Shown piece by piece: positions 9,308-16,607 of a stretch of 64,000 nucleotides of DNA (position 1 is its first letter; the number at the start of each line of letters is the position of its first letter). The position numbers were made by a program, and so were the translations under genes. The notes under the pieces were generated by a model that saw nothing but the letters and a program-made list of their open reading frames with translations, did not search any database and was not told the DNA's origin. Source of the stretch: Nevskiaceae bacterium (GTDB lineage Bacteria; Pseudomonadota; Gammaproteobacteria; Nevskiales; Nevskiaceae); assembly GCA_004298465.1 (NCBI GenBank), contig SCRT01000012.1, forward strand, positions 124,001 to 188,000. Reading direction: 5' to 3'.

Positions 9308-10476
9308 GGCGGAAGGGGCGTTTCGTGCAGCCGTTCATGAATGGCCCGCGCCGCCCGCAGTGATGAAGCTTCGCCGTTCAAGTCGAACGAGCAGGCGAAC
9401 AATTGCTGCTGGACCGGGCGATACGTTGCGACGTCCCCAGCTGAGCGGGCCAATGCCGCATCGAGCTCCGCGAGGTCGGAAACCACAGGGCCGGCAGTCC
9501 AGTGCGCGAAGTTCGGATCTCCGCGCCACTGCAGGTGGTCGGGGTTGAGGAACACGCAGGGGCGTGGCCGCTGCAGGAATTCGTAGACCTGGCTGCTGGC
9601 GTCGCCCAGATAGAGGTCGGCGGCCTGCGTGTAGGTCATGTCGGTGCTCGCCGGACTGCCAAGGTCGACGTGGATATGAGGGCAGTCGAGGATGTCCTGC
9701 GGAACGCGGCCGACGTGGCGCGCGCCGAGATGTTCCAGGCTGGGTACCCAGCGGCGCTGGAACAGCATGACGTGCGGCGCGAAGATCAGGTTGTAGCGCG
9801 TGCTGTCGCGGAAATACCGCAGCACCGCCTGCCCCAGCGCGTACCACGACGACAGGTGGGGCGCCGGGTGCGGGTTGTACAGCACCGTGGGCCGGCCGTT
9901 GGCCTGCAGCGGCAGGCGCGGCGGCGTGGCGGGCAGCAGGTCGAATTTCGGGTAGCCGACGGTGCTGATGCGTTCCGCCGGCACATGGGCTTCGCGGATC
10001 AGGCGGTCGCGGATTTTCGGCCCCGACACCAGCACCTGGTCGAAACGCGCGCTCTCGGCGTTGAAGCCGATGGCGCGGTCACCGGCGCCGTGGCGGCAGT
10101 GGATCAGCCGCAGCGTGCCCAGCCCGTAGCGCGACTTGAGCAGGAGCGAGGTCTTTTCCGTGACGACGAGCGCGTCCAGGCTGCGGAAGAAGGCGAGGTT
10201 GTCGCCATAGATGGCGGCCTTGTCGAACGGCAGCAGCGGGTTCAGCAGCGGCGACAGGGCGCGGCGCAGCGGACTTTTCAGGCGCAGCCGCACACGCCCG
10301 ATGCGCGGGCCGGCGCCGGCGGCCAGCAGCCGATCGACGGCGGCGTCGAGCGCGTCATTCGTCGTCGCCAGCACGACTTCCACGTCCGGAAACTCACGCG
10401 CCAGCGCTGTGGCGATGGGCAGGCTGTGGGCGACCTGGTGGATCTGGTCGTGGTTGTAGAGGAACCCGACTCTCAT
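9304..10476 (-). CDS. TagB/TagF-like CDP-glycerol glycerophosphotransferase family protein
   Basis: A 390-residue GT-B-like protein. The features are LYNPHPAPHLSSW (about 213), IFAPHVMLF and the late AADLYLGDASSQVYEFL with PCVFLN. These correspond to the LYxPTWR, KxHP and TDYSSxxFD regions of the CDP-glycerol glycerophosphotransferases that make teichoic-acid backbones. ATG 10476 overlaps the upstream glycosyltransferase stop, and its own stop overlaps the next gene, both as ATGA. In Gram-negatives such enzymes decorate or build capsule, O-antigen or exopolysaccharide with glycerol-phosphate or a related polyol phosphate. The residues flanking the usual active-site aspartate are less standard here, so the transferred group is uncertain. 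Confidence 0.65.
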   Translation of the reverse strand: MRVGFLYNHDQIHQVAHSLPIATALAREFPDVEVVLATTNDALDAAVDRLLAAGAGPRIGRVRLRLKSPLRRALSPLLNPLLPFDKAAIYGDNLAFFRSLDALVVTEKTSLLLKSRYGLGTLRLIHCRHGAGDRAIGFNAESARFDQVLVSGPKIRDRLIREAHVPAERISTVGYPKFDLLPATPPRLPLQANGRPTVLYNPHPAPHLSSWYALGQAVLRYFRDSTRYNLIFAPHVMLFQRRWVPSLEHLGARHVGRVPQDILDCPHIHVDLGSPASTDMTYTQAADLYLGDASSQVYEFLQRPRPCVFLNPDHLQWRGDPNFAHWTAGPVVSDLAELDAALARSAGDVATYRPVQQQLFACSFDLNGEASSLRAARAIHERLHETPLPP

Positions 10477-11624
10477 GCGCGTGCCGCGTTCCAGATGGCC
10501 AGGTATTCGTCGAGCGCGCGGTCGAGCGAGAACGCGGCGGCACGCTCGCGCAGCGCCGCCGCGTCCGGTGCCGGTGCGCAGATGGCGGCGACCAGTGCCC
10601 GGGCCAGCCCGTCGACGTCGCCGACGTCCACGAGCGTGCCCCAGCGTCCGTCTTCGAGCAGTTCCTCCGGCCCGCTGGGACAGCGCGTCGCGACGATCTT
10701 GCGGCCCAGCGCGAGCGCTTCGACCAGCACCGTTGGCAGCCCCTCGCGCCGCGACGACAGCACGAAGACCTCGCTGTGCGCGAGCCATGGCGCAACGCTG
10801 GCGACGCGTCCCGGCAACTCCACGTAGGCTGCGCTGTCGAGCTGGCGCACCTGTGCTTCCAGCGCGTGGCGTTCCTTGCCTTCGCCGAGGATGACGAGGC
10901 GTGCGCCGGTTTCGCGATGGACGCGGGGAAACGCCGCCAGCAGGTCGTCGTAGCCTTTCACGTAATGCAGGCGCCCGGCGGCGAGCACGAGCGGCGCAGC
11001 GGCCTGCCCGATCCACGGATGGTCGATCGGCGCACGCGCCTGTTCGAGGAATTCAGGACGATAGGCGGGGTTGTAGATGGTGTGCAGGCGCGCGGCGGGT
11101 ACGTTCCAGTGCGACTGCAGGTCCTGCGCCACACCACGGCTGACGGTGACGACGGCGTCGGCCAGCCCGAAATGGCGGCGCACGTGGCGGCCGATCCAGC
11201 GGTAGACGAGCGGGTGCTGCCAGGCGGCATCGGCGCTCAGGTGTTCATGCTGCGTGAGCGTGACGTGCACGGCGTCGCCGAGGTGGGCCTTGAGTAGTGC
11301 TGCGTGGATGTTGTAGTGGTTCAGCGCCGCGACCAGTCGCACGCCGGGGTGGCCCAGCACGTAAGTCTTTAGTCGTCGGCGCGCCAGCGGCCCGATGCCG
11401 AGCACGACGCGGCCGATGCGCGCATCCAGCAGCAGCTCGTCGCGGAAGCGGCTGGCCGGTGCTTCGCTGAGCACGTCCACGGCGTAGCCGCGTTCCACCA
11501 GGCCGTTGGCCAGCGTCAGGACCCATTGCCGCACGCCGCCGCTGGAGCGCTTCGGCCAGCCCATCAGGTTGCAGTAGAACGCGATGCGCAGCGGCGCAGC
11601 GCCCATGTTGCCGCTTTCGTCCAT
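10473..11624 (-). CDS. Glycosyltransferase family 4, first gene of the - strand glycan operon
   Basis: A 383-residue GT4 enzyme with the acceptor-side SSGGVRQWVLTLANGL loop, a VTVSRGVAQDL helix, the donor-domain VLAAGRLHYVKGYDDLLAAF (about 215) and SSRREGLPTVLVEALALG, which carries the E-x7-E pair. It starts at ATG 11624 and ends in an ATGA overlap with the TagF-like gene. Being first in a four-gene coupled operon, it may add an early sugar to a lipid carrier before the TagF-like step and export. No promoter stands out in the short gap (11625-11689) to the next gene upstream, which is also on the - strand, so read-through from that gene is possible. Confidence 0.87.
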   Translation of the reverse strand: MDESGNMGAAPLRIAFYCNLMGWPKRSSGGVRQWVLTLANGLVERGYAVDVLSEAPASRFRDELLLDARIGRVVLGIGPLARRRLKTYVLGHPGVRLVAALNHYNIHAALLKAHLGDAVHVTLTQHEHLSADAAWQHPLVYRWIGRHVRRHFGLADAVVTVSRGVAQDLQSHWNVPAARLHTIYNPAYRPEFLEQARAPIDHPWIGQAAAPLVLAAGRLHYVKGYDDLLAAFPRVHRETGARLVILGEGKERHALEAQVRQLDSAAYVELPGRVASVAPWLAHSEVFVLSSRREGLPTVLVEALALGRKIVATRCPSGPEELLEDGRWGTLVDVGDVDGLARALVAAICAPAPDAAALRERAAAFSLDRALDEYLAIWNAARA

Positions 11625-11689
11625 GAGATGAGGGTGCGAGACGGGCGGACAGTGTACGCGTACGGCTGGGCGACAGGTCGCGCGCGGGA

Positions 11690-12058
11690 TCAGGGCTGGA
11701 CGAGGGTTATCGTCTTCACGTCGACCTTGGGGGCCTGCATCATGTCCTTGTCGACTTCGCCGCTGATCTGCACCTTGGTCTTGTCGTTGAAAGGCGTGGT
11801 CGGCAAGCGGTGGTCGTCGATTTCAACGGTGATCTGGCCGGTACCATCAGAGAACACATACTTCTCATGGCCTGTCTTCTGCACGATGTAGCCCTTCAGC
11901 GACACCACGGAATCATCGACGGGTTTCTTCAGGATGGCGGCCACCGAGCTGTAGCCGGGCGCAGTTGAAGGGCCGGTGTACTGGGCGAAAGCGACGGCTG
12001 CCGGCAAGGCGAGTGCGGCGCCAAGCAGCAGAATTGGAGTGCGATGAAGCTTGGGCAT
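11690..12058 (-). CDS. NirD/YgiW/YdeI (BOF) family periplasmic OB-fold protein
   Basis: A 122-residue secreted protein. Residues 1-25 form a signal peptide ending in VAFAQ. The rest reads as a bacterial OB-fold: VSLKGYIVQKTGHEKYVFSDGTGQITVEIDD, then TKVQISGEVDKD and a terminal VDVKTITLV, the order of strands seen in YgiW and YdeI. Those proteins bind cationic ligands in the periplasm and appear in envelope-stress responses. ATG 12058 follows an AAGGGG ribosome-binding site. It sits 65 bp upstream of the first glycosyltransferase of the - strand operon and could be co-transcribed with it. The ligand is unknown. Confidence 0.85.
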   Translation of the reverse strand: MPKLHRTPILLLGAALALPAAVAFAQYTGPSTAPGYSSVAAILKKPVDDSVVSLKGYIVQKTGHEKYVFSDGTGQITVEIDDHRLPTTPFNDKTKVQISGEVDKDMMQAPKVDVKTITLVQP

Positions 12059-12190
12059 TGAAAACCCCTTGAGGTGGCAGTTCCGGCAGTTTACTGGACA
12101 CGGGTGGCGCCTATCCCGAAAGAATGGCGGTTCTGACCAAGGCAGCCTGGTGTGCCGCCGCCATTTGCATGCCGTGAGGGAGTACGAGTC

Positions 12191-12976
12191 GTGAACGAAG
12201 CGGAGCGATTGCCCAAGCGCATGGGGCCTCGATGGTGGCGGCGCCAGATCGCGTTCATCGGCCACCCGTCGGCGCTGCTGCTGGGCGTGCTGATCGCGCA
12301 GATCGTCCTGTACCCCGCATTGCTCGGCTTCAGCGCCGCGCCGCTGGTGCTGGATGGCATCGGCATCGCCGCACTGTTGCTGGCGTTGCGGCTGATCCAC
12401 TACACGCGCGGCTTCGTGTGGCACGCCGTGGCGATGGCGGGCGTTTCCATCGGTCTGGAGCTGCTCCTCGTCATCACCGGCTCCGTCCGCCTGATTCCGT
12501 GGCAGGCGGTGACGCAGGCCATCCTGTACTTCTACACGGCGCGCTGCCTGATCCGCTATATCCTGGTCGATCGCCGGGCCAGCCTGGATGAACTGTTTGC
12601 CGCCGCAGCCGCCTTCATGCTGCTGGTCTGGGCTTTCACGGAACTGCTCGTGGCCTGCCAGTGGCTGCAACCCGGTGCGTTCGCAGGCACGGATGCGCCA
12701 GGTGACCTGCGCAGCGTGAATGAACTGCTGTTCCTCAGCTTTGCGCTGTTCACGAGCACGGGGATCGGCACGGTCGTGCCGATGACCGCCGCGGCGCGCG
12801 TCATTGGCGACCTCGAGATGTTCAGCGGCGTGATGTATCTGGCGCTGGTGATCTCGCGGCTGGTGGGCATGGCTGCCAATGGCGGTGTACAGAAATCCGT
12901 GCCGAAGGCGGCGGCCCGTTCCGACGATGACGCCGATGAAGCGGGGCGGCACCCACCTGTCGGCACCGGGCGCTGA
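12191..12976 (+). CDS. Ion-channel-like membrane protein with altered selectivity filter
   Basis: A 261-residue membrane protein with about six hydrophobic segments. The last two flank a pore-loop-like stretch: LFLSFALFTSTGIGTVVPMTAAARVIGDLEMFSGVMYLALVISRLVG in outline, matching the form of two-helix potassium channels, in which the filter TxGYGD is followed by a proline and then an ARxxxxLExxxGxxYLAxxxARLVG helix. Here the filter reads TSTGIGT (about 188-194), so the usual GYGD is not present. GTG 12191 follows a GAGGGAG ribosome-binding site and is preferred over an upstream in-frame GTG at 12152. It may conduct another ion or be non-conducting. It converges with the downstream esterase gene. 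Confidence 0.65.
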   Translation: MNEAERLPKRMGPRWWRRQIAFIGHPSALLLGVLIAQIVLYPALLGFSAAPLVLDGIGIAALLLALRLIHYTRGFVWHAVAMAGVSIGLELLLVITGSVRLIPWQAVTQAILYFYTARCLIRYILVDRRASLDELFAAAAAFMLLVWAFTELLVACQWLQPGAFAGTDAPGDLRSVNELLFLSFALFTSTGIGTVVPMTAAARVIGDLEMFSGVMYLALVISRLVGMAANGGVQKSVPKAAARSDDDADEAGRHPPVGTGR

Positions 12977-12994
12977 CGGACCGCACCTGGTCGG

Positions 12995-13930
12995 TCAGCT
13001 GCCGAACTGCTGTCGCAACCACGCGCAGGCGTCATCCACCATCCGCCGACCGGATTTCAGCGCCGTGGGTGACTTGAAGATGCCGTGGATGGTCCCGGCG
13101 TAGCGTTTCATGGTGGTGGTGACGCCTGCTGCGACCAGCCGCTGCCCGTAGGCTTCGCCTTCATCCCGCAGCGGGTCGTATTCGCAGGTGGCGACCCAGG
13201 CGGGCGGCAGACCAGTGAGGGATTCGGCGCACAAAGGGGCGGCGTCCGGATCGGATATGTCTGCTCGATTTTCGACGTAATGATCCGTATACCAGGCCAT
13301 CGCCGCGCGCGTCAGGCCGTAGCCGGTGGCGTTGTCGCGCAGCGACGGCGTTTCGTGGCTGTAATGGCCGGTGACGGGATAGACCAGCATTTGTGCGCAT
13401 GGGCACGGCCCGCCCGCGTCACGCAGGCGCCGCGCGACGACGGTGGCGAGATTGGCGCCGGCGCTGTCGCCACCGACCGCAATGCGGGCGTTCGCCTGCA
13501 GCGCCGGACCGTGGGCCATCACCCAGCGCGTCGCTGCTTCGCAGTCGTCCACGGCGGCGGGGAACCGGTGTTCCGGCGCCAGCCGGTAGTCGACGGCAAC
13601 GACGACGCACCCCGCACCGGCGCACAGTTCGCGGCAGACGTTGTCATGCGTATCCAGGTCGCCGATCACGAAGCCGCCGCCGTGGAAGTAGATGAGCACC
13701 GGAAACGGCGCCGGGCCTGCCGGCGTGTAGACCCGCAGCGGAATTGCGGTGGCAGGGCCGTCGCAGGCCGTGTCGCGGACTTCCGCCAGCCGGGCGGTGG
13801 AACGTGGATCGAGCGCTGTCGTCCGTCGGTAGATTTCGCGAGCGGCTGCGGGAAGCTGCTCGTGCATCGGCGGCAGGCCGAGCGCGGCGGCACTTTCCAG
13901 CAGACGGCGAATTTCAGGGACGAGCGGCAC
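12995..13930 (-). CDS. Alpha/beta hydrolase, hormone-sensitive-lipase (GDXG) family
   Basis: A 311-residue esterase. It shows the oxyanion-hole HGGG (in YFHGGGFVIGD, about 85), the nucleophile elbow GDSAGAN (about 158), and the C-terminal catalytic Asp (CEYDPLRDE) and His (TIHGIF). The length and the start PLVPEIRRLL...ALGLPP fit bacterial HSL-family acyl-ester hydrolases. I chose GTG 13930, which has GAGG six bases upstream; ATG 13990 would add 20 atypical residues. It is transcribed away from the tetR gene across a palindrome at 14034-14064, so it is a likely target of that regulator. The substrate is a short or medium acyl ester of unknown identity. Confidence 0.88.
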   Translation of the reverse strand: MPLVPEIRRLLESAAALGLPPMHEQLPAAAREIYRRTTALDPRSTARLAEVRDTACDGPATAIPLRVYTPAGPAPFPVLIYFHGGGFVIGDLDTHDNVCRELCAGAGCVVVAVDYRLAPEHRFPAAVDDCEAATRWVMAHGPALQANARIAVGGDSAGANLATVVARRLRDAGGPCPCAQMLVYPVTGHYSHETPSLRDNATGYGLTRAAMAWYTDHYVENRADISDPDAAPLCAESLTGLPPAWVATCEYDPLRDEGEAYGQRLVAAGVTTTMKRYAGTIHGIFKSPTALKSGRRMVDDACAWLRQQFGS

Positions 13931-14033
13931 GGTACGCCTCGATGACGGGACTGGGCCGAAACCATACGCGATGAGCCGGTTCCGGCGCACGGGAACACGG
14001 CTCGCAAAGTACGGCGCAGGGTGTGATTTTGAT

Positions 14034-14064
14034 TGTTGACAGTGTTACGTTAATAGTGTCAACA
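14034..14064. promoter_or_regulatory. Palindromic operator between the esterase and tetR genes
   Basis: Two perfect 8-base arms, TGTTGACA at 14034-14041 and TGTCAACA at 14057-14064, are separated by 15 bases. The palindrome ends seven bases before the tetR ATG. Each arm contains TTGACA, so the palindrome may overlap the -35 elements of both divergent promoters. The size and symmetry fit a TetR-dimer operator. The repressor would then control itself and its neighbours. No experiment is available from sequence. Confidence 0.65.
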
Positions 14065-14071
14065 TCATCGC

Positions 14072-14755
14072 ATGCCCAGAAAACGTTTTCCCGAAGACGT
14101 GCGCGCGCGCAAGCGTGGCGAGATTCTCGACGGCGCCATGGCGGTGTTCGAGCGCGATGGCGGGTTGAAGGGCTTGAGCTTCCGCAAGTTGGCGGCAGAG
14201 ATGCAGCTCAGCTATTCGGCGCCGTACCGCTATTTCGCGGACAAGAACGAGCTGGTGAATGCTCTACGCGCCCGCGCCTACCGCTGGATCGAGCGCGAGA
14301 TGCTGGATGCCATCGACGGCGTTGCCGCGCCGGAAAAGCGGCTCGAGCTGCTGGCGGCGGCCTACATCCGCAGCGGTATGCGGCGGCCGCAGCGCTATGC
14401 GCTGATGTTCTTCAACCTCAACGATGCCGACGTGGCACGGCGCTCATTGGAGCTGAAAGCTGCCAAGCGCGACGCGCTGGACGTGTGCACGCGCACCATC
14501 GCCGCCGGCCAGGCCAGTGGTGATCTGCCGCAGACGATGGATCCGCTCACGGCGGCGCACCTGTTCTGGATCGGAGCGCACGGGCTGGTATCGCTGCAGG
14601 TGGCGGGCCAGTTCGTGATGGGCCGTTCCATCGAGATTCTGGTCCCTGCACTGATCGGTACGCTCCGTGTGGGTATGGAGCACTACAAGGCGCCGCAGGC
14701 GCAGAACGAGACACAAGAGGAGAACCCGGATGGCCGGAGACGACCCGCGTCGTGA
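14072..14755 (+). CDS. TetR-family transcriptional regulator
   Basis: A 227-residue regulator. The N-terminal 60 residues form a TetR DNA-binding domain: RGEILDGAMAVFERDGGLKGLSFRKLAAEM, then the recognition helix LSYSAPYRYFADKNELV. The ligand domain (about 80-205) carries AAYIRSGMRRPQRYALMFF, characteristic of the WHG-type C-terminal domain. It starts seven bases after a perfect palindrome, indicating autoregulation. Its 3' end overlaps the following Metal_hydrol gene by 26 bp, so regulator and enzyme are probably in one operon, with the esterase divergent. The inducer is unknown; neighbours suggest an ester, epoxide or lipid-like compound. Confidence 0.92.
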   Translation: MPRKRFPEDVRARKRGEILDGAMAVFERDGGLKGLSFRKLAAEMQLSYSAPYRYFADKNELVNALRARAYRWIEREMLDAIDGVAAPEKRLELLAAAYIRSGMRRPQRYALMFFNLNDADVARRSLELKAAKRDALDVCTRTIAAGQASGDLPQTMDPLTAAHLFWIGAHGLVSLQVAGQFVMGRSIEILVPALIGTLRVGMEHYKAPQAQNETQEENPDGRRRPAS

Positions 14756-15662
14756 CGCGAAGGAGGCGGGGATCCCCATTCCGCGCCGCATTCCCTTTAC
14801 CTTTCCCGACGAGCTGGATCCGCGCTGGCATCCACGGGATCCGGAGTTCGCGGCCATGGTCAACGGCGCGTCGCTGACCATGCCGTATCTGGAACCGTTC
14901 CTGATCCGCACCTTGCGCGAAGTCGTGCAACAGCTGGATGACCCGCGTTTGGTGGAGTACGGCCGCGCATTCAACGCGCAGGAACAATGCCACTATCAGA
15001 CCCACCGACGTTTCAACGATCTGCTCAAGGCGCGGCGCTATCCCGAACTGGTGGCCGTGGAGCAGCAGATGGCCGCATCCTATGTGCGGTTGTCACAACG
15101 TTCGCTGCGCACGCGCATGGCCTACACCGCCGGCTTCGAGTCCATGACCGCGGGCGTGACGCAGTTCCTGGTGGATCGGCGCGTGGCGCTGTTTGGCGGT
15201 GCCGACGCCCGCGTTGCGTCCTTCGTGCTGTGGCATTTCGTAGAGGAGACCGAGCACAAGTGCGTGGCCTACGACGTCTACCAGGCGGCATTCGGCGGCA
15301 GTTTATCGGGCTACCTGGCCCGCATGATCGGCGTTTTCCACGGATCTCTGGATGTGATGGTGTACTCGATGAAGGGCTATCGCCACGTATTGCGGAGGGA
15401 CGGACTCTGGAACAACCTGAGATCCCGCCTGCATCTGGCTCGGCGCCTGGGCCAGTTCTGCTGGTATGTGCTTCCGCGCATGGTGTGCGCCGCACTGCCG
15501 GGCCATGACCCGCGCCATGTCAAGGATCCGCAATGGGTCAGGGACTGGATCGCCGGATACGCCCAAGCGCACCCCGATAGCGTGCCGCTGGTCGACACCC
15601 GCGATCCGCTGATGCCCGTTCCATTTCCTGTTTCTGAATCAACGCTGGAGATCGCGACATGA
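14730..15662 (+). CDS. Metal-dependent hydrolase family protein (COG3687/Metal_hydrol)
   Basis: A 310-residue soluble protein resembling the predicted metal-dependent hydrolases of COG3687. Likely metal ligands are in FNAQEQCHYQTHRRFN (about 90), AYTAGFESMTAGV and LWHFVEETEHKCVAYDVY (about 170), a spread of Glu and His that suggests a helical, ferritin-like dimetal site. ATG 14730 follows AGAGGAG and lies inside the end of tetR. The last codons overlap the next gene by four bases (ATGA). Function in this family is not established; members are common next to lipid and xenobiotic genes. Here it shares a regulator with an esterase and a styrene-oxide-isomerase-like membrane protein. Confidence 0.75.
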   Translation: MAGDDPRRDAKEAGIPIPRRIPFTFPDELDPRWHPRDPEFAAMVNGASLTMPYLEPFLIRTLREVVQQLDDPRLVEYGRAFNAQEQCHYQTHRRFNDLLKARRYPELVAVEQQMAASYVRLSQRSLRTRMAYTAGFESMTAGVTQFLVDRRVALFGGADARVASFVLWHFVEETEHKCVAYDVYQAAFGGSLSGYLARMIGVFHGSLDVMVYSMKGYRHVLRRDGLWNNLRSRLHLARRLGQFCWYVLPRMVCAALPGHDPRHVKDPQWVRDWIAGYAQAHPDSVPLVDTRDPLMPVPFPVSESTLEIAT

Positions 15663-16141
15663 GTCTTGAAGATGAAATCAAACCCCTCCGCCGTCTGCTC
15701 ATAGGGCATGGGGCATTGCTGATGCTCGCCGCTGGCGTCATCGGCCTTGCGTTTACGTTCTTCGTCCTCGGCCATGTAGTGCTGTGGCCGATTCCGGGGC
15801 AGATCGAATACCAGTTGCCGGGGACCTATCACGATTGGCACATGGCGCACATGGAGGCGCTGATCAACGGCGCCGTCGTGTTCCTGGTGGCTGCGCTGCT
15901 GCCGGCGCTGCCGTTCGCGGAGAGAGGCCTCAAGCGTGTCGCCTATGCGGTCGCCGTCGTGGCGTGGGTAAACGTGATCGCCTCGACGATCAAGATCTTC
16001 TTCAAGGACAGCCAAGGCCTGGAAGCCTCCGCACTGCTCAGCAACAACATTGTTTTCGCGCTGTTCTATGTCGGCGTGGTGGTGTTTTTGGTGCTGATGG
16101 CAACGATCGCGTGGAAATGCCTGCGCAGCACTGCGCCGTGA
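15659..16141 (+). CDS. Styrene-oxide-isomerase (StyC)-like membrane protein
   Basis: A 160-residue protein with four membrane helices. The pattern GHGALLMLAAGVIGL, WPIPGQIEYQLPG, W-x2-AHMEALING, LPALPFAE, AWVNV and QGLEAS follows StyC, the haem-dependent membrane enzyme that isomerises styrene oxide to phenylacetaldehyde. The histidine reported as the haem ligand is kept (His about 64 in AHMEALING), as is the Asn six residues later. The positions of the Asp and Tyr reported as catalytic in StyC appear to be Val and Ser. So this is a relative rather than a proven isomerase. It is co-transcribed with tetR and the Metal_hydrol gene. The alignment was done from memory. Confidence 0.55.
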   Translation: MSLEDEIKPLRRLLIGHGALLMLAAGVIGLAFTFFVLGHVVLWPIPGQIEYQLPGTYHDWHMAHMEALINGAVVFLVAALLPALPFAERGLKRVAYAVAVVAWVNVIASTIKIFFKDSQGLEASALLSNNIVFALFYVGVVVFLVLMATIAWKCLRSTAP

Positions 16142-16230
16142 GCGTGCAGCGCTGCGTTGGAGTTTCTGCGGATGGGCGCTTCATGCATTTCGGGGCCCTG
16201 CAGTGTGTCCGCGTGATTTCTCCAAGACTT

Positions 16231-16377
16231 GCGGAACTTTGTACGGCGGCGGGGATCGAAGCCTGCGAGCGGTGACTCCCTTTCCCGCTCTTCGCCCCCA
16301 CTCCCTGGGCGGAATTTCCGGCCACCCCTGCCGGAACGCAGTGGCCCGACAGCTTTCCCCAAGCTGTCGGGTTTTTT
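16231..16377 (+). ncRNA. C-rich-loop small RNA, copy 1 (Spot 42/ErsA/sX13 position)
   Basis: Four consecutive hairpins can be drawn: GAGCGG 16267-16272 with CCGCTC 16285-16290 (loop TGACTCCCTTTC); CGCCC 16293-16297 with GGGCG 16307-16311 (loop CCACTCCCT); TTCCGGC 16316-16322 with GCCGGAA 16330-16336 (loop CACCCCT); and a terminator stem 16345-16355/16361-16371 with loop TCCCC followed by TTTTTT. Every loop exposes C-rich, anti-Shine-Dalgarno-like bases. A second copy lies 230 bp downstream. It faces the 3' end of engB, where E. coli Spot 42, Pseudomonas ErsA and Xanthomonas sX13 are found. No protein is encoded. The 5' end and promoter are not fixed. Confidence 0.75.
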
Positions 16378-16460
16378 ATTGGGTGACGATCACCGGCCGT
16401 GCGCCGTTCTTGAGTCGATGATGTCGCGGTGATGGCCGTTGGTCCGGCTTTTTCTACCGC

Positions 16461-16603
16461 GTGGAACTTTGTCGCGGCGAACGCATCCAATGCTGTGAGC
16501 GGTCCCTCCCTTGCCGCTCTCCGCCCCCTCCCTGGGCGGAATTTCCGGCCACCCCTGCCGGAGTGTGTGGCCCGGTAGCCTTCCCCAGGCTGCCGGGTTT
16601 TTT
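16461..16603 (+). ncRNA. C-rich-loop small RNA, copy 2
   Basis: A diverged tandem copy of the RNA at 16231-16377, beginning with the same GGAACTTTGT. Stems are GAGCGG 16497-16502/CCGCTC 16514-16519 (loop TCCCTCCCTTG), CGCCC 16522-16526/GGGCG 16534-16538 (loop CCTCCCT), CCGGC 16545-16549/GCCGG 16557-16561 (loop CACCCCT), and terminator CCCGGTAGCCT 16571-16581/AGGCTGCCGGG 16587-16597 with six Ts. Compared with copy 1, the terminator stem carries paired substitutions that keep base pairing, while all loops stay C-rich. That is direct evidence of selection on structure. It ends five bases before the engB stop on the other strand. Confidence 0.75.
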
Positions 16604-16607
16604 GCTT

